Made by a program: the position numbers and the translations under genes. The notes under the pieces were generated by a model, which made no database searches, had not been told where the DNA came from, and saw only the letters and a list, made by a program, of their open reading frames with translations. A stretch of 64,000 nucleotides of DNA from Marinitoga sp. 38H-ov (GTDB lineage: Bacteria; Thermotogota; Thermotogae; Petrotogales; Petrotogaceae), in the NCBI RefSeq assembly GCF_011057715.1, contig NZ_LNGH01000023.1, positions 1 to 64,000 on the forward strand, written 5' to 3'. Positions 37,473 through 45,386 of the stretch are shown here, one piece after another; positions within the stretch are counted from its first letter, which is position 1, and each line of letters starts with the position of its first letter.

Positions 37473-37667
37473 ATGCCTATATATAGATATACTTGCGAAA
37501 ATTGCAATCACGAATTCACAGTAATGCACGGCATGAATGAAGAACCCGAAATTTTATGCGAAAAATGCGGAGAAAAAGCAAAAAGAAGCATAGGAAAAAT
37601 TGGTATATCATTTAAGGGTAGTGGATATTATATAACAGATTCAAAATCATCAGATAATAAAAAATAA
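37473..37667 (+). CDS. FmdB-type zinc ribbon protein
   Basis: Small protein of 64 residues starting MPIYRYTCENCNHEFTV, with two CxxC pairs (CENC and CEKC) and a GSGYYITD tail, as in the FmdB family of putative regulatory proteins. The start is fixed by GGGAGGTG upstream; the frame extends further upstream without support. It is a lone plus-strand gene between minus-strand genes and has its own terminator. The family's exact role is unknown. Confidence 0.9.
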   Translation: MPIYRYTCENCNHEFTVMHGMNEEPEILCEKCGEKAKRSIGKIGISFKGSGYYITDSKSSDNKK

Positions 37668-37687
37668 GGCAGCTCATACGCTGCCTT
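37666..37687. terminator. terminator shared by the FmdB gene and the S1-protein gene
   Basis: Arms AAGGCAGC and GCTGCCTT, loop TCATAC. T-rich sequence follows on the plus strand (TTTAT) and on the minus strand (TTATTTTTTATT), so it is likely bidirectional. Confidence 0.75.
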
Positions 37688-37710
37688 TATCCCCCACTAA
37701 TTATTAAATA

Positions 37711-38082
37711 TTATCTTTTCCCCTTGCCACCTCTTTTCTTATCGAGTCTTCTTGAGTATTCAGATAATTTTCTGTCGCTGTCCTTTAAAAATTTTGTAAG
37801 TTTCTTTTCGAATTCATCATCTTTCTTTTCTTCTTGTTGTTGCATGTCTTCTGTTTTTAAGGAAAGTTCTACTTTTCCATCCTTTGTTTTCCCAATAATC
37901 TTACCTTCGAGTTCTTGACCTACTTTCAAAAAATCTGAAATGTTTTTTACATAGTCATTTGAAATCTTAGAAATATGAATGAATCCCTCTTCTCCAGATT
38001 CAAGTGTAACAAATGCTCCGAATTTTTTGATGTCTTTAACAGTTACCTTAACAGTTTCGCCAAATGCCATACTTTTAGCCAC
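37711..38082 (-). CDS. S1 RNA-binding domain protein
   Basis: Start GTG 38082 is chosen because ATGGAGGTAG lies just before it; an in-frame ATG overlaps the ribosome site. It has 123 residues, with one S1 domain (about 10-75; FGAFVTLESGEEGFIHIS is the characteristic strand and loop) followed by a charged Lys/Arg/Asp tail ending in KKRGGKGKR. Similar to YugI/GSP13-type general stress proteins that bind RNA or ribosomes. It is downstream of rpmE with a hairpin between. Confidence 0.85.
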   Translation of the reverse strand: MAKSMAFGETVKVTVKDIKKFGAFVTLESGEEGFIHISKISNDYVKNISDFLKVGQELEGKIIGKTKDGKVELSLKTEDMQQQEEKKDDEFEKKLTKFLKDSDRKLSEYSRRLDKKRGGKGKR

Positions 38083-38120
38083 AAGTACTACCTCCATAAA
38101 ATAATTTATATATAACAATA

Positions 38121-38138
38121 TGGGAGGTTAACCTCCCA
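38121..38138 (-). terminator. hairpin after rpmE
   Basis: TGGGAGGTTAACCTCCCA is a perfect 18-bp palindrome just after the rpmE stop and is followed on the minus strand by TATTGTTATAT. The T-tract is imperfect; termination may be partial, with the rest reading into the S1 gene. Confidence 0.65.
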
Positions 38139-38139
38139 C

Positions 38140-38355
38140 TTATGAGTTAAGAAATTTTGCGTATTTGTTTTTGAACTTTTGAACTCTTCCTTCTGTATCA
38201 ATAATTTGAGAACTTGTTTCTCCCAAGAAGAATGGATGACATTTAGAACATACATCAACACGGAAGTTATCTTCTGTACTATACATTTGATGTTCAGCAC
38301 CACATGCACATTTAACAGTGATAAGTTTCATTTCAGGGTGTATTCCTTTTTTCAT
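38140..38355 (-). CDS. rpmE: 50S ribosomal protein L31
   Basis: L31, 71 residues, starting [19 protein letters not shown]. The start at 38355 is favoured by GAGGTG nine bases before it; an ATG nine bases earlier is too close. Four cysteines (KCACG and VCSKCHPFF) give the zinc-binding form. Features match the bacterial family in length and motifs. Confidence 0.95.
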   Translation of the reverse strand: MKKGIHPEMKLITVKCACGAEHQMYSTEDNFRVDVCSKCHPFFLGETSSQIIDTEGRVQKFKNKYAKFLNS

Positions 38356-38460
38356 GCATTTCACCTCTATATTATAATTTTTTTGTCTGAAAAATTATAA
38401 CATATTCTCTTTTCATAGTCAAGGAATAATTTATATTTTAATGAACAATTATATTAAATT

Positions 38461-39225
38461 TTAATTTAAAGTTATTATTAAGATTTCGGGCGGAGCAAGA
38501 AATCTTATATTAAACCAAGCACCTAACCCTCTATTGATATACATTATTTTATTATCCTTAAAATTAATTTTACCTTTTAAATAAAAAGAATATTTTTTAA
38601 TAAAAAATTTTGTAATAAACGGAATATACACTTGCCCACCATGAGTATGACCCGCTAAAATCAAATTCGCTTGATCAAATACTTCCTTATTATAAAATAT
38701 TGTATCTGGAATATGTTCGAGAACTATTGTGTAATTAGATTCAGTTGTGTCAACATAACTTATTTTTTTATATATTGGAAGCCCTATTAATTTTATTGAA
38801 AAATTATCAAAAAATACGTTTATTGTGTTATCATTTATTACATGAATATTATTTTTATTATAAACATTATTTACTAATTCTATATTATAATAATCCCAAT
38901 TACCATATACCGTATATACTGGTGCTATTTCACTTAATTTTTTAAAAAATTTATTTAAATCATTTTTATCTGTATTTTTAATTATTGAATCTCCTGTATA
39001 CAATATAATATCAGGTTTTTCTTCTTTTATTTTATCTAATATTTTTTCATGAAAAAATATATATTTATACATATGCAAATCAGTAATATGCACAATTTTT
39101 ATTTTTAAATCTAAATTCGGAACATCTATATGTAAATCCGTTTTTTTTACAGAAAAAGGTTCTATAAAAAATGAATATATCAGAATAAATATTAATACAT
39201 AAAATAAATATCGAATTTTTCTCAT
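38461..39225 (-). CDS. membrane-anchored metallophosphoesterase (YkuE-like)
   Basis: It has 254 residues: one N-terminal anchor (RYLFYVLIFILIYSFF), then a calcineurin-like phosphoesterase domain with HITDLHMYKY near 47, LYTGDSI near 75, a YGNWDYY motif near 107 (Trp in place of the usual GNHD His) and LAGHTHGGQVYIPF near 195. The GNWD variant occurs in some members of this branch, so activity is not excluded. Possible substrates are phospholipids or UDP-sugar lipids, but nothing here decides that. It stands alone, without a clear operon partner. Confidence 0.85.
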   Translation of the reverse strand: MRKIRYLFYVLIFILIYSFFIEPFSVKKTDLHIDVPNLDLKIKIVHITDLHMYKYIFFHEKILDKIKEEKPDIILYTGDSIIKNTDKNDLNKFFKKLSEIAPVYTVYGNWDYYNIELVNNVYNKNNIHVINDNTINVFFDNFSIKLIGLPIYKKISYVDTTESNYTIVLEHIPDTIFYNKEVFDQANLILAGHTHGGQVYIPFITKFFIKKYSFYLKGKINFKDNKIMYINRGLGAWFNIRFLAPPEILIITLN

Positions 39226-39378
39226 ATATAACCTTCCTATACCTTTAGATTTTTTATTAATTATACATAATCTTTGACATTCTACTTAAATAAATACTTA
39301 ATATAAAAAATAACATTTATTATTTTATGTTAAAAATGATAAAATATAATTACACAAATATTAAAAAGGGGGATTATT

Positions 39379-40452
39379 ATGGAAACAATTGCTATATTAA
39401 ATTTAAATGGAGAAAGAATAGAAATAAATACCCATACTGTTTTTCCAGTAATATTATCTGATATAATGTATGAGGGTGATTTAGAATTAATGATGGCTGA
39501 CTTAAAATCTAAAGAAAAACTAATATCAGAAGCTAGTAAAATTAAAAAAATTTCCGAATTTCTTCCTGGAATATTATCTAACTTTGTCACTAAACCTTTT
39601 ATATTTTCTGAATTTATATCATATTTAAACGAATTCGATCTAAAACCTTCAGACTTTAATCACGCCACATTAAATGAATTATATGATATTATATTAGATT
39701 ATGCAGATCATCACAATTTTGATGAACTTAAGAAAATTGTTAAATTCATGATTGAAATTGACCCAAATTATACTCCAGCATATGAAATACTAGGATCGGT
39801 TTTAATTGAAGAAGGTAATTTTTTAGAAGGTAAAAAATATTTAGAATTAGCTGTTAAACAAGACCCATGGAATATTGCTGCATTGTCAGAATTAGGAGAC
39901 ACATATTTTAATTTAGGAGAATACGAAAAAGCAGCTGAAGTATGGTTAAAAGAAGTTGAATTAATGCCGGAAAATACAGTTACTTATTTCATGATTGCTG
40001 ATGCATTTAGACAAAGTGGAAATTTCAAAAATGCAGCAAGAATTTTAGAAAAATTTTTGCATAAATATCCAAAAAGCGTTTTAGCTAAATATGAATTAAT
40101 GGATATTTACTATAAACTTGAAAGAAATATTGAAGCTGATGAATTAAAAGAAGAAATTTCGAATTCACAGCCAGAATATATAAGCGATTTAGAAATTTGG
40201 TCTAAAATAATGTTCCAAAATGGTAAATACGATAAAGTTGAAAAATTTATAAATAAATTCTTGAACAAAAATAATAATTATGAACATTTTAAAATATTAC
40301 TAACTGTACCTCTTATTAAATCAGGCAAAGTTGAAGAAGCAAAAAATATAATCAATGAATTAAAAGATAAATATTCCTGGTATTATTTCGGTATAAAAAA
40401 TATAATTGAAGAATATTTAAATGATGAGGAAAAATCTTTTTTCATGGATTAA
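39379..40452 (+). CDS. TPR-repeat protein of unknown function
   Basis: It has 357 residues. The first 110 form a domain with no recognised motif; from about 125 onward there are consecutive tetratricopeptide helices (for example PAYEILGSVLIEEGNFLEG, AALSELGDTYFNLGEYEKA, TYFMIADAFRQSGNFKNAA). No signal peptide or membrane segment, so a cytosolic scaffold. GGGGGA precedes the ATG. The following prepilin-peptidase-like gene begins around its stop, so both may be co-transcribed. Confidence 0.8.
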   Translation: METIAILNLNGERIEINTHTVFPVILSDIMYEGDLELMMADLKSKEKLISEASKIKKISEFLPGILSNFVTKPFIFSEFISYLNEFDLKPSDFNHATLNELYDIILDYADHHNFDELKKIVKFMIEIDPNYTPAYEILGSVLIEEGNFLEGKKYLELAVKQDPWNIAALSELGDTYFNLGEYEKAAEVWLKEVELMPENTVTYFMIADAFRQSGNFKNAARILEKFLHKYPKSVLAKYELMDIYYKLERNIEADELKEEISNSQPEYISDLEIWSKIMFQNGKYDKVEKFINKFLNKNNNYEHFKILLTVPLIKSGKVEEAKNIINELKDKYSWYYFGIKNIIEEYLNDEEKSFFMD

Positions 40453-40471
40453 TGAAGATATATATATTATA

Positions 40472-40930
40472 ATGAAATCTTTTAAACTAAATAAAAAAAT
40501 ACTACTCCCAATCATGATGGGAGTAGTATTTGTTATATTATATGGAAATTTCAATATTTTAATTTTTTTAATAAGTCTCATTGCCTTTTTTGATTTTAAT
40601 ACATTATATATACCAGATATTTTAAATTATTCACTAATCATTTTTGGGCTTATAAACTCAAACTTTATTAATATGATTATTAGTATAATTATTTTTTTTA
40701 TTTTATTACCCTATTCCAAAAAGGACAAATTAGGATTCGGCGATATTAAATTAATATTTGGACTAACATTATATTATGGATATTATATCTTTTATATTAT
40801 AATATTTTCTGTAATTTTATCCTTAATATTTTCAAAAAAAGAAAAAATTCCTTTAGGCTTTTATTTATATTGGGGAGTCGTTATTGAAAATATTTGGTTT
40901 TTCAATTTCAAGCCATTCTCCTTCTTTTAA
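40472..40930 (+). CDS. short A24 prepilin peptidase-like membrane protein
   Basis: I place the start at ATG 40472, giving 152 residues; an in-frame ATG at 40421 lies within the TPR gene. Neither has a clear ribosome site, so the start is uncertain. About five membrane helices are present. The two aspartates of aspartic prepilin peptidases appear to be there: FNTLYIPDILNYS near 50 and the GxGD-type motif LGFGDIKLIFGL near 90. It lacks the N-terminal zinc/methylase part of full PilD, like the short archaeal and TadV forms. No pilus gene is nearby. Its end overlaps the convergent rsuA-type gene by 66 bases. Confidence 0.7.
   Translation: MKSFKLNKKILLPIMMGVVFVILYGNFNILIFLISLIAFFDFNTLYIPDILNYSLIIFGLINSNFINMIISIIIFFILLPYSKKDKLGFGDIKLIFGLTLYYGYYIFYIIIFSVILSLIFSKKEKIPLGFYLYWGVVIENIWFFNFKPFSFF
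40497..40531. other. 13-bp inverted repeat inside the prepilin peptidase reading frame
   Basis: AAATACTACTCCC at 40497-40509 and GGGAGTAGTATTT at 40519-40531 pair perfectly over 13 bp around a nine-base loop. The sequence lies 45 bases past the TPR gene stop, the position expected of a terminator, yet it is within the next coding frame and lacks a long T-run (GTTATATT follows). Confidence 0.75.
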
Positions 40931-41560
40931 ATCTCCTAATAATATATTCCCTATAGCTATTCTTTTTAAATCCTTTACAGTTAAACCGACTGCTTTCATC
41001 ATTCTTTTAATTTGATGATATTTACCTTCGGATATTTTTATTGTTATTATATTATTCTCAACCTTTTCTACAATGGCAGGTTTTGTAATAAAATCCTTTA
41101 AATCTATTCCTTCTTCTAATCTTTTTATTTTATCTTTTGTTATATCTCCCTCCACCATAACTTCATATGTTTTATATATATTTTTATTAGGTGAAATTAT
41201 CCTATGAATAAGTTCTCCATCATTAGTTAAAAATAACAATCCATGTGCATCCTTATCTAGTCTCCCAGCTATAGATAATTCATCTTTAAATTTATGATCT
41301 ATTAATTGCAATACATATTTATCTCTTGAATCATATGTAGATGATAAATAACCTATTGGTTTATTTATTATTATATATACTAATTTATGACCCTCTATTT
41401 TTTGATTATTATATTCTATAATATCATTATCAGATACTTTATAATCAACTTTTTTTATAATATTGCCATTAACCTTAATCAGTCCTTTTTTTATCAATTT
41501 TTTTACTTCGCTTCTTGATCCAATTTTAGCATTTACTAAAAATTTATCTAATCTATCCAT
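40865..41560 (-). CDS. pseudouridine synthase of the RsuA/RluB family
   Basis: It has 231 residues. An N-terminal S4 domain (MDRLDKFLVNAKIGSRSEVK, about 1-60) precedes the catalytic domain with the active-site Asp in AGRLDKDAHGLLFLTNDG near 100 and KISEGKYHQIKRMMKAVG near 175. It isomerises a uridine in rRNA; whether in 16S (RsuA) or 23S (RluB/F) cannot be told. It starts in a one-base overlap (TAATG) with the ABC ATPase stop. The 3' end overlaps the convergent prepilin peptidase. Confidence 0.9.
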   Translation of the reverse strand: MDRLDKFLVNAKIGSRSEVKKLIKKGLIKVNGNIIKKVDYKVSDNDIIEYNNQKIEGHKLVYIIINKPIGYLSSTYDSRDKYVLQLIDHKFKDELSIAGRLDKDAHGLLFLTNDGELIHRIISPNKNIYKTYEVMVEGDITKDKIKRLEEGIDLKDFITKPAIVEKVENNIITIKISEGKYHQIKRMMKAVGLTVKDLKRIAIGNILLGDLKEGEWLEIEKPNIFNNDSPI

Positions 41561-42486
41561 TAAAATCTCCCTTTAATTACATATGAATATACATCTTCTA
41601 AAGATATCTTCATAATTCTATATTTACACTTAATATTATTTGATAATAAAATGTTGGAAAATTCGTTACTTGACAGCGGGGTTTCAATTATAGCAGTGTT
41701 TGAAGAAATAATTTTTACACCACTAATATTTTCATTATTTTTTAAATTGTCTATTTTTTCAAGATCTTCTGAACTTTCCAATTCTAATTCAAATATAGAT
41801 AATTTATCTTCAAATTTTTTCATAATATTTATCATTTTATCTTGAATAATTATTTTTCCGTTTACTAAAACTGCTATTTCAGAAGCAATTTGTTCAACTT
41901 CCCACATATAATGCGAAGATATTAAAATAGTCTTATTATTCTTTAAATTTTGTTCCAATATATATTCTCTAATAAATCTAGAAGTTTCAACATCAATAGC
42001 TATTGTTGGTTCATCTAATAACAATAATTTAGGATCTTTAATCAAAGATCTTGCTATATTTAATTTTTGTTTATTCCCTGAGGACAAATTTTTTGTTAAC
42101 CTATTTTTATATTGAGATAATCCAAAATCTTCTAATAAGCTTAACGCTCTTTTTTTTAAGTCAGTCTTAACATTACTAATCTTTCCAAAAAGAATAAGAT
42201 TCTCATATGGTGTCAATTCATCCTCTAATACAGTATAATCAGAAACCAAACTAATAAAATTTCTTACCTTATTTTTTTCTTTTACTACATCAAACCCAAA
42301 TGATTTTACCTCTCCCGATGAAGGTAAAATTAAGGTTGATACAATTTTCATTAAAGTAGATTTTCCAGCTCCATTTGGCCCTAATAACCCTACTATTTTA
42401 CCTTCTTCTATTTCAAAATCAACATTATCTAATGCTACTACATCACCAAATTTTCTTGTAACGTTTTTTATTTCAATTGCTTTCAT
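41560..42486 (-). CDS. ABC transporter ATP-binding protein without an adjacent permease
   Basis: Start ATG 42486, preceded by GAGGTG, is preferred over an upstream frame start within smpB. It has 308 residues, with Walker A GPNGAGKSTLM near 37, signature NLSSGNKQKLNIARSL near 135, Walker B LLLDEPTIAID, and a C-terminal 80-residue extension as found in exporter ATPases of the DrrA/NatA type. No permease gene is next to it: the neighbours are smpB and a pseudouridine synthase. The permease must be encoded elsewhere. Confidence 0.9.
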   Translation of the reverse strand: MKAIEIKNVTRKFGDVVALDNVDFEIEEGKIVGLLGPNGAGKSTLMKIVSTLILPSSGEVKSFGFDVVKEKNKVRNFISLVSDYTVLEDELTPYENLILFGKISNVKTDLKKRALSLLEDFGLSQYKNRLTKNLSSGNKQKLNIARSLIKDPKLLLLDEPTIAIDVETSRFIREYILEQNLKNNKTILISSHYMWEVEQIASEIAVLVNGKIIIQDKMINIMKKFEDKLSIFELELESSEDLEKIDNLKNNENISGVKIISSNTAIIETPLSSNEFSNILLSNNIKCKYRIMKISLEDVYSYVIKGRF

Positions 42487-42494
42487 AATACACC

Positions 42495-42944
42495 TCACAT
42501 ATCGTACTTGATACTTTTCCTTAACCTTCTTTCCATATCTCTTTTAGCAATATCTTCCCTTTTATCATATAGTTTTTTCCCTTTTACTAAAGCAATTTCT
42601 ACTTTAACCAATCCTTTTTCATTAAAATACATTTTTAATGGAATAATTGTTAAACCTTTTTCTTTTACCTTTTGATCTAATTTTAATATTTCATATTTGT
42701 GCATTAGCAATCTTCTTGGTCTTTCCGGATCATGATTAAATAAAGAAGCATTCTTATATTGACTAATATGGGCATTATATAAAAAAATTTCTCCTTTTTC
42801 AATTTTACAAAATGCATCTTTAAGATTAACTCTTCCTTCTCTTAAAGATTTTACTTCAGAACCTTTTAATTCAATTCCTGCCTCATATTTTTCTAAAATA
42901 TGATATTGATATGTTGCTTGCTTATTATTAGTAATTATTTTCAT
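42495..42944 (-). CDS. smpB: SsrA-binding protein SmpB
   Basis: It has 149 residues and binds tmRNA to rescue stalled ribosomes. Landmarks are [21 protein letters not shown] near 14-34, NAHISQYKN near 58, and the basic C-terminal tail [20 protein letters not shown]. The gene overlaps the disA stop by four bases and is part of the clpC-radA-disA operon. The tmRNA gene itself is not in the window. Confidence 0.96.
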   Translation of the reverse strand: MKIITNNKQATYQYHILEKYEAGIELKGSEVKSLREGRVNLKDAFCKIEKGEIFLYNAHISQYKNASLFNHDPERPRRLLMHKYEILKLDQKVKEKGLTIIPLKMYFNEKGLVKVEIALVKGKKLYDKREDIAKRDMERRLRKSIKYDM

Positions 42945-44032
42945 TTATCTTCACCCGCTTCAAAAGATATTTTTTCTGAAAATTCATTTTTTCTTCTTAT
43001 AGCTCTGTTAATTCTTTCAGCACGTTTTTTACCTATCCCGGGGACATTTATTAATTCTTCAATATTAGCTTTCATAAGAGTATCTAAATTTTTAAATGTC
43101 TCTACAACATTTCGTACAATTATTGAAGGAATTCTAGTTGAATATAGTAATCTAAACCCTCTTGGGGAAACAAAATATTCTTCTAAATCATTTTCTGTTT
43201 CTATATCATATCCTAATTTCTCTGATATTAATTTCATATTTAAAAAATCTTCTGTTTTTAATCCATCAAATAAACTTAAAGCGTCTTGCGGATATTGAAA
43301 ATCCAATAAGTTTTTTGAATAATCCATTATTAATGCTCCTAAATATTTAGGAGTTACTCTATTAATTTCATTTATCTCTAATCTTGAACTCTCTGCAGCT
43401 TCTCCTAATTCTAATAGATATTTTTCTGCCTTTTCTGCCACCTTTAATGTCATAAATCCTTTTGATATAGCGTCTACTACATTATATAATATAACCCTAT
43501 TTTCCATTTCTGCAATATTGATTTCTGATAATAAATCAAAAAATGTTTGTCTATATCTTTGAGCTACAGAAATTTCTTGGTTTAACCTTGGGAAAATTAT
43601 TGTTTCGGGATATAATACTCTGCTATAATTTCCTTGATATATAGAAACTTGATTCCTTCTTTTCGATACAGCGATAAGCACTTCATTTGTTTGTTTTGCC
43701 ATCCTTTCACCTGTTCTATGACGCATACCAGTTTGAAAACTTGGTATGCTACTTGAAGGGTTTAATTGAGTATTCGCATACAATATTTTTGTAGCGTCTT
43801 TATTCAAAACAATAGCGCCATCCATTTTAGCTAATTCATATAATCTTTCTGGTTCAAAATCTATATCAATAATAAACCCCAGCTGTATTAATCCATTATT
43901 TAAATGTTCTTCTGCTTTATCTGTTAAAAAAATTAATGCTCCTAAGTTTGCAGAAATTATTAAATCTATACCATTTCTAAGTTTTTTCCCTGGAGCTAAT
44001 AAGCTCAGTATATCAGAAAAAATATCTTTCAT
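42941..44032 (-). CDS. disA: DNA integrity scanning protein DisA, diadenylate cyclase
   Basis: The start is ATG 44032, with TGGAGTGATTTGT before it; an earlier frame start lies inside radA's end. It has 363 residues. The DAC domain has AKMDGAIVL near 66, and [14 protein letters not shown] near 100-113 (DGA and RHRT catalytic motifs), making c-di-AMP from two ATP. A linker and a C-terminal helix-hairpin-helix domain ([17 protein letters not shown]) bind branched DNA. The clpC-radA-disA order is the same as in Bacillus, where DisA links c-di-AMP to DNA damage. Confidence 0.96.
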   Translation of the reverse strand: MKDIFSDILSLLAPGKKLRNGIDLIISANLGALIFLTDKAEEHLNNGLIQLGFIIDIDFEPERLYELAKMDGAIVLNKDATKILYANTQLNPSSSIPSFQTGMRHRTGERMAKQTNEVLIAVSKRRNQVSIYQGNYSRVLYPETIIFPRLNQEISVAQRYRQTFFDLLSEINIAEMENRVILYNVVDAISKGFMTLKVAEKAEKYLLELGEAAESSRLEINEINRVTPKYLGALIMDYSKNLLDFQYPQDALSLFDGLKTEDFLNMKLISEKLGYDIETENDLEEYFVSPRGFRLLYSTRIPSIIVRNVVETFKNLDTLMKANIEELINVPGIGKKRAERINRAIRRKNEFSEKISFEAGEDK

Positions 44033-44045
44033 ACAAATCACTCCA

Positions 44046-45386
44046 TTATGCAAAAAATTTATTCAATAAATCATTTAAATTTGATATAGAAATAATATTT
44101 TTATATTTCACCTTATAATCAGGAATTACAACTTTTTCTATTCCTAATTTATTTGAAAATTCTATCCTTTTTTCTAAATCTCTAATATTTCTAATATTAC
44201 CATCAAGACCAATTTCACCAAAAACAACTATTGAGTTGCTAGTAGATATGTCAAAAAGAGAAGAAAGTAAAGCATATGCAATCGCTAAATCACTTGAAGT
44301 ATCTGATATTTTAAATCCTCCTGAAGTACTTAAAAATATGTCTTTAGATTCTATAGGCAATCTCAATCTTTTACTTAATACTGCTATTATCATAAGCAAT
44401 CTATCTAATGGAGCACCTGAAGTTACCCTTCTTGGATTACCATAAACTGGCTTACTAACCAATGCTTGAATTTCTATTGGAATTAATTTACTTCCTTCTT
44501 TTACAATAGTCAATACATTACCTGATGCATTCTTATAATCTTTTAAAAAATACTGCGTATATTCAGTTATAGGATTTAACCCTTTTTGCGTCATTTCAAA
44601 CATCAATATTTCATCTGTAGGTCCATATCTGTTTTTTAATATTCTTAACATTCTAAGACCAGATGTTTTTTCAAGTTCAAATTGCAAAACTGCGTCTACC
44701 ATATGTTCTAAAATTTTTGGCCCAGCTATCAATCCACCTTTAGTTACATGCCCTACTATTATTAAAGTAATTCCTCTCTTTTTACAATATTCCGATAAAA
44801 ATCTAGTTACCTCTTTTACTTGCAAAATACTACCAGCATACGATGAAAAATTATCGGATTTTAATGTTTGGATAGAATCAATCAATAATATATCTGGTTT
44901 ATTTTCTAAATTTTCCATTAAAGCTATCAATTTGTCCAAAGAATTCTCAAAAACTAAACCAATATTTTTCTTATTACTTTTTAATCCTATTCTATTAAAT
45001 CTTTGAAACACTTGTTCAGCTGATTCTTCGCCTGAGACATAAATCACACTTTTTTTCTCAGCAATATTAGAAGATAATTGAGTTAAAAATGTACTTTTAC
45101 CAATACCTGGTTCTCCAGCAAGCAAGTACACAGCGCTTTCTACTAAACCACCATTTAATATTTCATTTAATTCTTTAAATCCTGTATCAATTCTAACAGG
45201 TTCTTTTATTTCATCATTTAAAAATAAGATTTCAGATGGTTTCACATTTATATTATTATCAGAAATATCCGCGGTGTATTCCACCGCGGTATTCCATTCA
45301 TTACATGAAGGACATTTTGCAAACCACTTTGTACTTTCATATCCACAATCTGAACAAACAAAATAATTTTGATTCTTTTTAGCCAT
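44046..45386 (-). CDS. radA: DNA repair protein RadA
   Basis: It has 446 residues. An N-terminal zinc finger (CSDCGYESTKWFAKCPSC, about 9-27) precedes a RecA-like core with Walker A GEPGIGKST near 92, the RadA motif KNRYGPTDE near 250, and a C-terminal Lon-protease-like domain (about 300-446). It is a branch-migration helicase in recombination. It starts in a one-base overlap with the clpC stop. A GC-rich hairpin lies in its 5' coding part at 45269-45289. Confidence 0.96.
   Translation of the reverse strand: MAKKNQNYFVCSDCGYESTKWFAKCPSCNEWNTAVEYTADISDNNINVKPSEILFLNDEIKEPVRIDTGFKELNEILNGGLVESAVYLLAGEPGIGKSTFLTQLSSNIAEKKSVIYVSGEESAEQVFQRFNRIGLKSNKKNIGLVFENSLDKLIALMENLENKPDILLIDSIQTLKSDNFSSYAGSILQVKEVTRFLSEYCKKRGITLIIVGHVTKGGLIAGPKILEHMVDAVLQFELEKTSGLRMLRILKNRYGPTDEILMFEMTQKGLNPITEYTQYFLKDYKNASGNVLTIVKEGSKLIPIEIQALVSKPVYGNPRRVTSGAPLDRLLMIIAVLSKRLRLPIESKDIFLSTSGGFKISDTSSDLAIAYALLSSLFDISTSNSIVVFGEIGLDGNIRNIRDLEKRIEFSNKLGIEKVVIPDYKVKYKNIISISNLNDLLNKFFA
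45269..45289. other. GC-rich inverted repeat in the radA coding region
   Basis: CCGCGGTG and CACCGCGG form a perfect 8-bp stem around a five-base loop (TATTC), within codons for residues about 33-39 of RadA. All surrounding codons are AT-rich. Such a stem is unusual in this genome and could be a translational or mRNA-stability element. Confidence 0.6.

Noticed and set aside
38461-39225. GNWD instead of GNHD in the phosphoesterase as a sign of an inactive enzyme
   Set aside because: The Trp variant is found in other members of this branch, and the remaining metal ligands are intact, so inactivity is not supported.
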